Assembly (NCBI GenBank): GCA_013285405.1 | Contig: CP053446.1 | Location: 967,985 to 1,031,984, forward strand | Length of the DNA stretch: 64,000 nucleotides | Direction of reading: 5' to 3' | Source of the DNA: Ignavibacteriota bacterium | GTDB taxonomy: Bacteria; Bacteroidota; Ignavibacteria; Ignavibacteriales; Ignavibacteriaceae | Shown: one piece after another, positions 1-7,583 of the stretch | Layout of the letters: every line of letters starts with the position of its first letter | Position numbering within the stretch: the stretch's first letter is position 1 | The notes under the pieces: generated by a model | What the model was told of the DNA's origin: nothing | The model's input: only the letters and a program-made list of their open reading frames with translations | Database searches by the model: none | Position numbers and translations under genes: made by a program

Positions 1-586
1 CACCAATAAATTTTTTATAGATTGAAATTTTGCTGTCATTGAATACCGCATAACTTTTGAAATCAGAAATTGCAGCAACAAGAACAGCACATCGGAAATT
101 TGAATTTCTAAGTAATGTAAGATAAGTCATCATTCCACCTCGGCTCCAGCCTTCAATTCCCCATTTTGTTGTGTCTGCATTTTCAATTTCACCAGCCAAT
201 GGAATTAAGTTCAGCACATCATCCACATCATCGCCGCCAAATTCATCCTGTCCTTCGCCGCCGTCGTTACCGCGATATTGAGAAGCAAACACAACATATC
301 CCCAGCTTGCAAGCTGTCCAAAAATTCCTCGTGCTGTAAAAGTATCAATAGCTCCTTTGTTACCAATCCCACCCCTATTCCAGATTACACACGGAAATTT
401 CTGTGAATTATCCTTCGGATAAGAAATATATCCTCTAACTTTAACTCCATCAGAAGAATAAAAAATCTTTTCAGTTATAGTGTTAACCAAAATGTCATCT
501 CCCCATCCACTCGCAATCATTTTATTTTGCGAATCAGTAAGGAATATTTCCTTCCTTTCGAGAATAGCAGTTTTTGTTTTGCCCAT
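1..586 (-). CDS. S9-like alpha/beta hydrolase (prolyl oligopeptidase family), C-terminus outside window
   Basis: Reading the minus strand from an ATG at 584-586 gives 195 codons that run off the left edge. The N-terminal part is a linker with a strand pair (GYISYP), followed by an alpha/beta hydrolase core: FPCVIWNRGG (oxyanion-hole region), WGYVVFASQYRGNDGG, and the nucleophile elbow GWSRGG, which fits G-x-S-x-G with Ser as the catalytic residue. This pattern is typical of the S9 peptidase/dienelactone hydrolase superfamily; the substrate cannot be told. The catalytic Asp and His would lie beyond the window. No signal peptide is seen, so it is probably cytoplasmic. It is divergent from the DUF192 gene that begins at 659, with about 70 bases between them that must hold both promoters. 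Confidence 0.75.
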   Translation of the reverse strand, partial: MGKTKTAILERKEIFLTDSQNKMIASGWGDDILVNTITEKIFYSSDGVKVRGYISYPKDNSQKFPCVIWNRGGIGNKGAIDTFTARGIFGQLASWGYVVFASQYRGNDGGEGQDEFGGDDVDDVLNLIPLAGEIENADTTKWGIEGWSRGGMMTYLTLLRNSNFRCAVLVAAISDFKSYAVFNDSKISIYKKFIG

Positions 587-658
587 TCTTCCGAACCTTT
601 AATTAAATTTAAGAGTCTATTAACTATATTAATACCCGCAAATATCGGAATTAATATT

Positions 659-1228
659 ATGGGTAAAAAGAATCTTAAAAGAAAGCAGGAAGTTTCTGCT
701 TCATTAAAAAGAAATTATAAATCATTAATTATGAAAATCGGGATTGCAGTTGCAGCATTATTAGCTGGTATTATTTTTATTTTTAATAACTGCAATGATG
801 AGAATAGCGAAATGCATTATTATAAATTTAAGAAAGAAGGTGAACTTACTTTTACTGATTCAGTTGGAAATCAAATTATAAAAATCGATGTCGAAATTGC
901 TGACAATGATTATGAACGGCAACTTGGTTTGATGAACCGGCAAAGTATGGAAGAAATGCAGGGAATGTTGTTCATATTCCCTGAAGAAAGATTTCAATCC
1001 TTCTGGATGTTGAACACACTCTTTTCTCTGGATATACTTTTCATTAATAGCAATAAAGAAATTGTCACTATCCATAAAAACACAACTCCGCTATCAGAGC
1101 AAAGTTATCCTTCATCAAAGCCGGCTATTTATGTTCTGGAAGTAAACGCAGGATTTTGTGAAAGACATAATATTAAACTTGGTGATAAGATTTACTGGAT
1201 CGGGGGAAGACTTTCAATTTCAAATTGA
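659..1228 (+). CDS. DUF192 family membrane-anchored protein
   Basis: A 189-residue protein if begun at the ATG at 659; the open frame extends further upstream, but that part would overlap the divergent hydrolase gene and lacks a signal. Residues ~1-24 are basic (KKNLKRKQE), then a hydrophobic segment (IGIAVAALLAGIIFIF) forms an N-terminal membrane anchor. A Cys follows shortly after (NNCND), so a lipoprotein from an internal ATG at 731 is possible but the lipobox is poor. The rest is the DUF192 fold: E-I-A-D-N-D-Y-E-R-Q-L-G-L-M-N-R, GMLFIFPEE, FWMLNTLFSLDILFI and YVLEVNAGFCERHNIKLGD are all recognisable family positions. The function of DUF192 is unknown. Confidence 0.8.
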   Translation: MGKKNLKRKQEVSASLKRNYKSLIMKIGIAVAALLAGIIFIFNNCNDENSEMHYYKFKKEGELTFTDSVGNQIIKIDVEIADNDYERQLGLMNRQSMEEMQGMLFIFPEERFQSFWMLNTLFSLDILFINSNKEIVTIHKNTTPLSEQSYPSSKPAIYVLEVNAGFCERHNIKLGDKIYWIGGRLSISN

Positions 1229-1325
1229 AATAAATTCCAATTATTAAATACCAAAATTCAAACTTTAACGAATTGTAATTTTAAATTTGGATATTATTTG
1301 TGGTTTGATATTTGGAATTTGTGAA

Positions 1326-1913
1326 TTACACTTTGCCGTAAAGTTTATCTTCAACAAGCTCACAAATAATATGTGCAACGGTAATGTGTCCTTCCTGAAT
1401 TCGTTGAACATTTGAAGAAGGAATTAGGATTGGAAAATCAACAATATCTTTCATCTTGCCGCCATTCCCACCAAGAAATCCAATCACTTTCATTTCTTTT
1501 GTATGAGCCATTTCGACAGCTTTAATAACATTTCCTGAATTTCCGCTGGTTGAAATAGCCAGCAGCAGGTCTCCTTTATTGCCTAAACCTTCAACGTTCC
1601 TTGCAAAAACATTTTCGAAACCAATATCATTTCCACCAGCAGTAAGATTTGATGAGTCCGTTGTCAGAGCAATAGCAGGCAGAGCTGGTCTCTGAATGTG
1701 ATGGTTTAGTCTGATCATCAACTCAGTTGCGATGTGCTGACAATCTGCTGCGCTTCCACCGTTGCCGCAAAGCAAAAGTTTGCTGCCGTTTTTGTAACAA
1801 TCGGAAAGCACTTGAACAACATTAATTATATCATCTATCAACTGATATTTTATGTTATGTTTGGTTTCAGCACTTTCGTTCAGAGAGTCAATAATAAATC
1901 TCTTTGCATCCAT
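1326..1913 (-). CDS. gmhA: Phosphoheptose isomerase (sedoheptulose-7-phosphate isomerase)
   Basis: A single SIS domain of 195 residues, the usual GmhA length. It converts sedoheptulose 7-phosphate to D-glycero-D-manno-heptose 7-phosphate, the first step of ADP/GDP-heptose synthesis for lipopolysaccharide core or S-layer glycans. Sequence support: CGNGGSAADCQH (phosphosugar loop plus the zinc-site His region), the ISTSGNSGN phosphate-binding loop, and the C-terminal QEGHITVAHIICELVE with the conserved E and H of the metal site. It is cytoplasmic, with no signal peptide. The gene follows the GGGP synthase gene on the same strand after about 50 bases, so the two may be cotranscribed. Other heptose genes (hldE, gmhB) are not in the window. 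DiaA-like SIS proteins are the main alternative, but the motif set favours GmhA. Confidence 0.88.
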   Translation of the reverse strand: MDAKRFIIDSLNESAETKHNIKYQLIDDIINVVQVLSDCYKNGSKLLLCGNGGSAADCQHIATELMIRLNHHIQRPALPAIALTTDSSNLTAGGNDIGFENVFARNVEGLGNKGDLLLAISTSGNSGNVIKAVEMAHTKEMKVIGFLGGNGGKMKDIVDFPILIPSSNVQRIQEGHITVAHIICELVEDKLYGKV

Positions 1914-1965
1914 TTTAATTAATCCGAAACGTTAATAAGATTGGAAAAAATATTTTAGTATTAAG

Positions 1966-2724
1966 TCAGACTTCAACTGGTAATTTGTAATGAATTGCAT
2001 TCGAAAAATCTTTAATCAAATCCCAGTTATTTTCATCTTCAAAAAAATTACCTGTTACAATAATGCTTGCACCATTTTCTACTTTCCTTCTGGCAGTTTG
2101 AGGAGTTCGAATTCCACCACCAACAATAACGGGAATACTGCATTCTTCCGAAACTACTTTAACCATTTCATCCGGAACTGATTCTTGCGCACCTGAACCT
2201 GCCTCAAGATAAATGAATTTCATTCCAAGATATTCTCCGGCAAGTGCAGTTGCTGCTGCAATCTCTGGTTTGTTTCTCGGCACCGGCAAACTTCCGCTCA
2301 TATATACTGCAGTAGTTGTAACACCAGATTCGATTAAAATATATCCGGTAGAGATTGGCTCAATTTTAGCTCTCTTTATCAGTGGTGAAGCAATAACATG
2401 TTTCCCGATCAAATGTTCTGGATTTCTGCCGCTGATTACTGAAAGAAATAGTATAGCATCTGCAATTGAAGAAACCTGATTAATGCTTCCGGGAAATATT
2501 ATCAGTGGTAGTGTTGTTTCAACTTTTACATTTGCGATAAATGAATCCAGATCACCGCTGATCATAAGACTTCCGCCAATCAGGAAACCATCGACGCCGG
2601 ATTTTTCGCAGTGGCGAATAAATGGAGCAATTTTAGAACTCGTTAATTTATCGGGATCTAACAGTACCAGGTATGCGGCTCCCTTTGAATGGACAGTATT
2701 TAAGAGATAATTGTAAGTTTTCAT
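1966..2724 (-). CDS. Geranylgeranylglyceryl phosphate synthase-like protein (group II, PcrB/GGGPS family)
   Basis: A 252-residue TIM-barrel prenyltransferase. The family joins a prenyl diphosphate to sn-glycerol-1-phosphate to form an ether bond, the committing step of archaeal-type lipids; in Bacteroidota the group II enzymes make the same product from longer or C20 prenyl donors. Visible marks are LLDPDK at the N-terminus (metal/G1P site), GFLIGGSL, the strand-4 FPGS motif, SPLIKRAKIEPISTGYI, FIYLEAGSGA (a hallmark of GGGPS), PVIVGGGIRTP and ASIIVTGNFFE (phosphate-binding loops). No signal peptide is present. A glycerol-1-phosphate dehydrogenase was not seen in this window. Family assignment is firm; prenyl chain length and the physiological role of the ether lipid are not shown by the sequence. 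Confidence 0.85.
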   Translation of the reverse strand: MKTYNYLLNTVHSKGAAYLVLLDPDKLTSSKIAPFIRHCEKSGVDGFLIGGSLMISGDLDSFIANVKVETTLPLIIFPGSINQVSSIADAILFLSVISGRNPEHLIGKHVIASPLIKRAKIEPISTGYILIESGVTTTAVYMSGSLPVPRNKPEIAAATALAGEYLGMKFIYLEAGSGAQESVPDEMVKVVSEECSIPVIVGGGIRTPQTARRKVENGASIIVTGNFFEDENNWDLIKDFSNAIHYKLPVEV

Positions 2725-2918
2725 ATAAAGTTATGTACCCGATATTAAATCAGGTTGAAATATATAAAAATTGATTTTTATTAGAAAGAAAATGCTGAAC
2801 AAACTGATTATTAACTTCAACTAATTTGATAAATCCTTATTAGAATGACTTATTTTTACTTTGTTAATAACTTTAAATAAATCCGGAACATAATTAATTC
2901 TGAATATTTTGAAGACCG

Positions 2919-3707
2919 ATGAGTAAAATATTAGCAATTGCAAATCGCCGCGGACGAGTAGGAAAAACAACTACATCAATCAATCTTGCAGTTGCATTTG
3001 CAATTTCAGGGAGAAAAACTCTGCTTATAGATCTTGATGCAGCCGGTTCTTGTGCAAAAGGACTCGGACTTATCAGGTGCGATATCAACAATGATTTATT
3101 CCAGGATTTCAAAAACAAATTGCCTTTGAAGCGATCTATTCTTAAAACAAATATTAAGGGATTGGAATATATCCACATAAAAAAATTACCTAATCTTGAT
3201 GAACAGAGAGTAGGAGAAGTTTCACCAAATGAATTAATACTCAAAAGCATTTTAAGACAAGGTGCAATCAATTATGACTATATTGTTGTTGATTGTCCCC
3301 CTCATCTAACAGGAAATATTAATGCTGCACTAATTACAGCAGACAGCGTATTAATTCCCGTAGCTCCCGGAAAATTTTCTTCAGCAGCAGTGAGGAATAT
3401 CCTGTCTCAGATAAATGATGTAAGAGAAAATTATAATCCCGAATTAAAAATTGCCGGAATACTTCTTACGAATTATGAATTTAATAACGGTGATTCATTT
3501 AATTTAAAGAAGGAATTATTTAAAGATTATCCCAAACTAATATTAAATACATCAATACCCAGAAGTGCTTCGGTACAAAAAGCATACGAATCTGGTGTTC
3601 CCCTGCTCGTTTTTAAACCCGATGATCGGGCTTCAAAATCCTATATTAAATTAGCAGATGAATTATTTGAACGTCAAAATTTATTCACGTTAAAAAGAAA
3701 AGTTTAA
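2919..3707 (+). CDS. ParA/Soj-like ATPase with deviant Walker A
   Basis: A 262-residue P-loop ATPase of the ParA/MinD class. Features seen: the N-terminal strand and P-loop ILAIANRRGRVGKTTTS, switch I/Walker A' LLIDLDAAGSCAKGLG, Walker B YDYIVVDCPPHL, and a C-terminal IPRSASVQKAYESGVPLL that matches the usual ParA 'R-x-S' and 'A-x-x-x-G-x-P' region. In typical ParA proteins the loop reads K-G-G-V-G-K-T; here the signature Lys and the following Gly are both Arg (R-G-R-V-G-K-T), while the ATP-binding GKT remains. No parB or centromere-like repeats lie nearby; the next gene (ArsC-like) follows after 20 bases. A chromosome segregation role is therefore uncertain, and it may belong to the orphan ParA class that positions other cargo. 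Confidence 0.8.
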   Translation: MSKILAIANRRGRVGKTTTSINLAVAFAISGRKTLLIDLDAAGSCAKGLGLIRCDINNDLFQDFKNKLPLKRSILKTNIKGLEYIHIKKLPNLDEQRVGEVSPNELILKSILRQGAINYDYIVVDCPPHLTGNINAALITADSVLIPVAPGKFSSAAVRNILSQINDVRENYNPELKIAGILLTNYEFNNGDSFNLKKELFKDYPKLILNTSIPRSASVQKAYESGVPLLVFKPDDRASKSYIKLADELFERQNLFTLKRKV

Positions 3708-3727
3708 CTTCAAGCTAAAAGGTTGAT

Positions 3728-4081
3728 ATGTCAAAAATTACTGTTTATGAAAAACCGACCTGCACAACCTGCAGAAAGGTTTCTAAAATTTTATCTGATA
3801 ATGGTGTTGATTTTGAAAAAGTCAATTACTATGTAGAACCATTCTCGAAGTCTCAACTCCGATCATTATTAAAAAAGATGAAAATGAAACCATCAGAACT
3901 TCTTCGAACAAAGGAAGAGGTTTATAAACAACTTAAGATGAAAGAAAGAAATTTTTCTGAGGATGAGATTCTTGATTTAATGATAAAACATCCTGATCTT
4001 GTGCAAAGACCGATTGTTGAAAAAGGAAATAAAGCGATACTCGCCCGCCCAGCAGAAAAAATTAACGAACTTTTTTCGTAA
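3728..4081 (+). CDS. ArsC/Spx-family reductase-like protein
   Basis: A 117-residue thioredoxin-fold protein of the arsenate reductase (ArsC)/YffB/Spx family. The N-terminus TVYEKPTCTTCRKV holds Cys12 and Cys15; Cys12 sits at the position of the catalytic Cys of glutaredoxin-linked ArsC. Further family marks are LLRTKEEVYKQL, DEILDLMIKHPDLVQRPIV, with the conserved Arg and cis-Pro of RPIV, and a final ILARPAEKI. The usual length is 112-120 residues. It lies 20 bases after the ParA-like gene, so cotranscription is likely. No arsenic-resistance partners (arsB, acr3, arsR) are present, so an arsenate substrate is not supported by context; a general thiol-disulfide role is equally possible. Confidence 0.8.
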   Translation: MSKITVYEKPTCTTCRKVSKILSDNGVDFEKVNYYVEPFSKSQLRSLLKKMKMKPSELLRTKEEVYKQLKMKERNFSEDEILDLMIKHPDLVQRPIVEKGNKAILARPAEKINELFS

Positions 4082-4110
4082 ATCCGGAATAATCTAGTGC
4101 GTTTTAAAAC

Positions 4111-4160
4111 CGTCCCCCCTCTTTCTCTTTGCAAAAAGAGTCAGAGTTTTACGGGGGACG
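4111..4160. repeat. Nested imperfect hairpin, likely dispersed palindromic element
   Basis: Arms CGTCCCCC (4111-4118) and GGGGGACG (4153-4160) enclose a second stem CTCTTT/AAAGAG around a short loop. There is no T-run after it on either strand, so it is not a standard terminator. It sits in the 230-base gap between the ArsC-like and Trm112-like genes, where no other gene is visible. Confidence 0.45.
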
Positions 4161-4286
4161 TTAGGGTGAGGGACTGAATTTTAACAATAGTTTACGAATG
4201 TTGCAAATTAATTGTGAAACGTGGTCAATATTTTTTTCAGACTTGTGAAGAATTTACCTGCTGGTAAGATTTATTTACAAATTTTT

Positions 4287-4294
4287 TATCTTTG
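4287..4294 (+). promoter_or_regulatory. Bacteroidota-type -7 promoter box for the Trm112-like gene
   Basis: TATCTTTG fits the TAnnTTTG consensus of the primary sigma factor in Bacteroidota. It ends 19 bases before the ATG at 4313. The upstream half (TTTG/TTG about 20 bases further) is weak, so the assignment rests mainly on the -7 box. Confidence 0.45.
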
Positions 4295-4312
4295 AAATAA
4301 AAAGAAATAAAA

Positions 4313-4528
4313 ATGATCAGTAAAGAACTTTTAGAAATACTCTGCTGTCCCGAAACTAAAGCAGATTTAGTTTTGGATGGTAACACTTTAGTCTCAACCG
4401 ATAAAAATACCAGACGGCGTTACCGTATTGAGGATGATATACCCGTTATGCTTATTGATGAATCAGAACAACTCTCCATTATCGAATGGAAAGAAATTAT
4501 GAAAAAGCATGGGAAATCTATTGAATAG
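4313..4528 (+). CDS. Trm112-family small zinc-ribbon-like protein
   Basis: A 71-residue protein matching the Trm112p/UPF0434 (YcaR-like) family: ELLEILCCPETKADL at the N-terminus, a turn with N-T-R-R-R-Y-R-I-E, and D-D-I-P-V-M-L-I-D-E at the end of the fold. These proteins stabilise or activate partner enzymes, including SAM-dependent methyltransferases in eukaryotes and archaea; the bacterial partner is mostly unknown. Only one half of the N-terminal zinc Cys pair is obvious here (CC), so a zinc site may be lost, as in many bacterial members. It is followed after about 100 bases by a membrane methyltransferase, which is suggestive but not evidence of partnership. Confidence 0.75.
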   Translation: MISKELLEILCCPETKADLVLDGNTLVSTDKNTRRRYRIEDDIPVMLIDESEQLSIIEWKEIMKKHGKSIE

Positions 4529-4630
4529 TCATAATCTTTTAAAATCGATTATTCCAAATCTAATTCTACAGTACTTTTTAGTTATATTTTCCTGAAAATT
4601 ATTTCAGATTATCTACCAAAGGTTAGTTCC

Positions 4631-5209
4631 ATGGACCCTATCAACATAATCATATTGCTTAATATCATTGCAACTTTTGGAGCAAATGTTACAGGTGCAA
4701 AGCGTGGACTTAAATCAAAAGTATCCGAGATAAAGGAAAAACCTAAAACAAATCTGCAAAAATTTCCTCCTGTTATTTCAATGCTTTCTCTGGTTGCTTT
4801 AATAATTGCAGTTTTTCAGATTGGTACACTGGTTTACTCCGAAGAATATAATGCAATCCGTTACATTGGATTAGTTGTTTACCTTGTTTTCTCGTGGATG
4901 CAGGTGTGGTCTTTTAAAACACTTGGTGATAACTATTCACAGGATATTATGATCAAAAAAAATCATGAGCTTGTTACGAAAGGACCTTTTAAAATTATAA
5001 GACATCCACAATATCTTTGTCAAATTCTTCTTAACCTTGGAGCAACCGCAGCAACTTTTAGCTACATTGTGGGAGTTCTGACATTAATTGAAATACCAAT
5101 TTATATAATGCGAGCCTCGCTTGAAGATAAATTGCTTGCTAAATATTTTGCCGATAAATTTTCTGAATATAAAAAGAAAAGCGGATTTATGTTCCCGTTC
5201 ATTGGATAG
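4631..5209 (+). CDS. Isoprenylcysteine carboxyl methyltransferase (ICMT)-like membrane methyltransferase
   Basis: A 192-residue integral membrane protein with about five hydrophobic segments (residues ~3-20, 52-72, 80-100 and two around 140-165). The C-terminal half carries the ICMT/PEMT signature: HELVTKGPFKIIRHPQYL, where the R-H-P motif binds S-adenosylmethionine, and later ASLEDKLLAKYFADKFSEYKK, whose E and Y residues are conserved in the family. Bacterial members methylate unknown substrates (for example small membrane or lipid molecules) because they have no prenylated CaaX proteins. The gene ends just before the amidase start at 5223, so cotranscription is likely. The start at 4631 is preceded by AAGGTTAG, a reasonable ribosome site. 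Confidence 0.8.
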   Translation: MDPINIIILLNIIATFGANVTGAKRGLKSKVSEIKEKPKTNLQKFPPVISMLSLVALIIAVFQIGTLVYSEEYNAIRYIGLVVYLVFSWMQVWSFKTLGDNYSQDIMIKKNHELVTKGPFKIIRHPQYLCQILLNLGATAATFSYIVGVLTLIEIPIYIMRASLEDKLLAKYFADKFSEYKKKSGFMFPFIG

Positions 5210-5222
5210 GTTTGACTTCTCA

Positions 5223-6788
5223 ATGAAAATTATTTACATACTGTTATTACTTTTCGTTACATTCTTCAATGTATCCGCACAACAGATTGAAAACGTTTTT
5301 ATAGTTTCGGATAATAAAACAAAATCTGTTTCTGCCTGGGTGCGTGAAGGAATTGTTTACGCTTCGATTTCTGAGCTGGCTGAAGCTCTATCGATCAACT
5401 ATTTTGAAAATGAAATTACCGGTAAAGTTGAATTAAAATCAAACTATTATTCACTCAAGTCAACTCCAAGAAATCCTTACTTTGTTGTAACCGCACGCTC
5501 AGGTGGTTCACCAAAAGTATTTCAGCTTCCCACATCTACATATTTAAAAGGCAAAAAAACTTTTGTACCAATTCCAGCATCAATTGCTGCACTTGAAATT
5601 ATTATCGAACGAGAACTTGAATTTGAAAAGCCTAACCGGATAATTGCAGGTAAAAAAATATCATCACTTACCGAAGGAAAACAGTGGATGTATGATATTC
5701 CGGACTTACCTCCAACAACAGGTTATGACATCACCGGTATTTCGATAACTGAAAAAGTAAATGGAACACTGATACGCATTCACTCAAAAACAAGAATTCC
5801 CTCCTATTTAAGTTCAATAAAAGATGATGAACTGACAATAATTCTCAGAAATGTAAATGCTGATGTTCAGAAAATCAAAAGTGATGGGTTCAACAACCTG
5901 GTTAAAAAAATTGATAGCAGAAATGTCGGGAACGACGTTGAATTTAAATTTAAAGTCGGAAAAGAATATTCTACAAATGAAGTTATGAATGTTCCTGAAA
6001 GCAACGATATCATAATTACAATCCACAATAAAGTTTTCAGTAAGAGTGATCATAATACTAAGAATATTGATAAATGGAATTTTAATGTTGTTGTGATTGA
6101 TGCCGGACATGGCGGAAAAGATCCTGGTGCAATAGGAGTGGATAAAATTCAGGAAAAGGATATCACTCTATCAATTGCTCTCAAGCTCGGTGAAATAATG
6201 AAGAAAGAAATGCCTGATGTAAAAGTTGTATATACAAGAAAGGATGATACTTTTATAGATCTTTACAAACGAGGAAAAATAGCCAATGAAAATGATGGGA
6301 ATTTATTTGTGTCAATTCACTGCAATTCAACAAAGAAAAAACCAAGTGATGCAAATGGTGCAGAAGTTTACTTACTCCGTCCCGGCAGAACTCAGGAAGC
6401 AATAGAAATTGCAGAAACTGAAAACAGCGTAATCAAGTATGAAGACAATCCACAGAAATATGAAAAACTAACGGATGAAAATTTTATTCTGGTCAGCATG
6501 GCTCATTCTTCATACATGAAATATTCCGAAAAATTTGCCGAACTATTACACAAAGACTTTGATGTAAATCTTAAAATTCCATCGCGTGGAGTAAAGCAAG
6601 CAGGATTTTATGTTTTAGTTGGAGCTTCAATGCCAAGTGTATTGATCGAAACGGGCTTTCTTTCAAACAAGGAAGATGCAAAGTTTTTGAAATCAAAAGC
6701 AGGACAAAACGAAATTGCAGAATCAATTTTTGGTTCGATAAAATCGTATCGCAAATATTACGAGGAGATGATGAATGCGGAGTTATAA
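5223..6788 (+). CDS. N-acetylmuramoyl-L-alanine amidase (amidase_3 family)
   Basis: A 521-residue exported peptidoglycan hydrolase that cleaves the bond between muramic acid and the stem peptide. The start at 5223 was chosen because it opens a clear signal peptide (IYILLLLFVTFFNVSAQ) and follows the upstream stop by 13 bases; a longer open frame exists but would overlap the previous gene. Residues ~25-300 form a copper-amine-oxidase-like and AMIN-like N-terminal region. The catalytic amidase_3 domain (~315-515) shows all zinc ligands: AGHGGKDPG (His), EKDITL (Glu), VSIHCN (His), and the catalytic Glu in VLIETGFLSN. It acts in the periplasm, probably in cell separation. Confidence 0.88.
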   Translation: MKIIYILLLLFVTFFNVSAQQIENVFIVSDNKTKSVSAWVREGIVYASISELAEALSINYFENEITGKVELKSNYYSLKSTPRNPYFVVTARSGGSPKVFQLPTSTYLKGKKTFVPIPASIAALEIIIERELEFEKPNRIIAGKKISSLTEGKQWMYDIPDLPPTTGYDITGISITEKVNGTLIRIHSKTRIPSYLSSIKDDELTIILRNVNADVQKIKSDGFNNLVKKIDSRNVGNDVEFKFKVGKEYSTNEVMNVPESNDIIITIHNKVFSKSDHNTKNIDKWNFNVVVIDAGHGGKDPGAIGVDKIQEKDITLSIALKLGEIMKKEMPDVKVVYTRKDDTFIDLYKRGKIANENDGNLFVSIHCNSTKKKPSDANGAEVYLLRPGRTQEAIEIAETENSVIKYEDNPQKYEKLTDENFILVSMAHSSYMKYSEKFAELLHKDFDVNLKIPSRGVKQAGFYVLVGASMPSVLIETGFLSNKEDAKFLKSKAGQNEIAESIFGSIKSYRKYYEEMMNAEL

Positions 6789-6915
6789 TTCTTACTTTTA
6801 TTTACTGAAAACCAATTAAATGCTGTGATTTTAATCTAATTTCAAATGAATCCAACCGCTGCTTTTCTTTATCTTATTAGTGTAAATTATTAATCACAAA
6901 AGAAAAGGTCAGAGA

Positions 6916-7251
6916 GTGAAAAACGTAATCGAAGGAACAGACTTTAATTTTGAAACAGAAGTATTAAAATCAGATACTCCGGTATTGGTAGATTTTTGGG
7001 CACCGTGGTGTGGTCCATGTAAAATGGTTGCACCGGTCATTGAACAAATTGCAAGCGAATACGAAGGTAAATTAAAAGTTGTTAAACTCAACACAGATGA
7101 AAATCAGAACACGGCAATCTCGTATGGAATTAGAAGCATTCCAACACTTGGTATCTTTAAAGATGGACAAGTTGTAGATGCTGTAATTGGTGCAGTTCCT
7201 AAAAAGTACCTGGAAGAAAAAATAAAACCATATCTGGCTACTGTTAACTAA
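6916..7251 (+). CDS. trxA: Thioredoxin
   Basis: A 111-residue single-domain thioredoxin with GTG start at 6916 (AGAGA just upstream). The active site is [10 protein letters not shown] with the redox-active CGPC pair; other family marks are the buried Asp and DFWA strand, [11 protein letters not shown], and the cis-Pro loop [11 protein letters not shown]. It reduces cytoplasmic disulfides and feeds electrons to reductases such as ribonucleotide reductase. It has no signal peptide and is followed directly by a strong terminator, so it is the last gene of its transcript. An upstream AT-rich leader of about 130 bases separates it from the amidase gene and likely holds its own promoter. Confidence 0.95.
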   Translation: MKNVIEGTDFNFETEVLKSDTPVLVDFWAPWCGPCKMVAPVIEQIASEYEGKLKVVKLNTDENQNTAISYGIRSIPTLGIFKDGQVVDAVIGAVPKKYLEEKIKPYLATVN

Positions 7252-7260
7252 AATTATTCA

Positions 7261-7282
7261 GGCGGGCTTGACCCGCCTTTTT
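7261..7282 (+). terminator. Rho-independent terminator after trxA
   Basis: GGCGGG (7261-7266), loop CTTGA, CCCGCC (7272-7277), then TTTTT. A perfect 6-bp GC stem plus T-run 10 bases after the trxA stop. Confidence 0.92.
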
Positions 7283-7499
7283 AATTTCTACTTTTTTAAT
7301 TCTGAAATATTTCCAATAAAAGTATTTATTAAACAATCATAAAAATTTATAGTACTTTTAATCTTACTTCCTGTATTACCAACATAGAAAAGATTCAATG
7401 CTTTTATTTTAATTTCTATATTGACCAGGTAAAGTTTCTAAACCGCTTCATAGCAAAGCTGGTATTTATAGAATGAAGTTGAAGTTATTTCAATAACAC

Positions 7500-7583
7500 T
7501 CCCACAAAGCGGGATTTCTGACCTGTCTGCTCGCCTCGCTTCCGCTTCGGCGGAGCGGGCCAACAGGCAGGTTTAGTGATATG
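7500..7583 (-). repeat. 3' module of the downstream T9SS gene, with a nested palindromic element at 7521-7572
   Basis: 7500-7520 matches the start of the terminator block seen at 19071 and 21174 (CAAAGCGGGATTTCTG). In those copies the next bases are CATAAGTGACA...ACTTAAGCATCAAC; here a 52-base element with ends ACCTGTCTG and CAGGCAGGT and an internal GC-rich CCGCTTCGGCGG stem interrupts before the tail TAGTGATATGTTACTTGAGCATCAAC resumes. The rest of the gap (7284-7499) shows no gene and no clear signal. Confidence 0.6.

Noticed and set aside
527..658. Upstream extension of the DUF192 gene to 527
   Set aside because: The extension overlaps the divergent hydrolase start and encodes no recognisable domain; 659 fits better.
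3728..4081. Arsenic-resistance locus
   Set aside because: Only the ArsC-like fold is present; no transporter or ArsR regulator adjoins.
5121..5222. Upstream extension of the amidase gene to 5121
   Set aside because: It overlaps the ICMT-like gene and the signal peptide starts at 5223.
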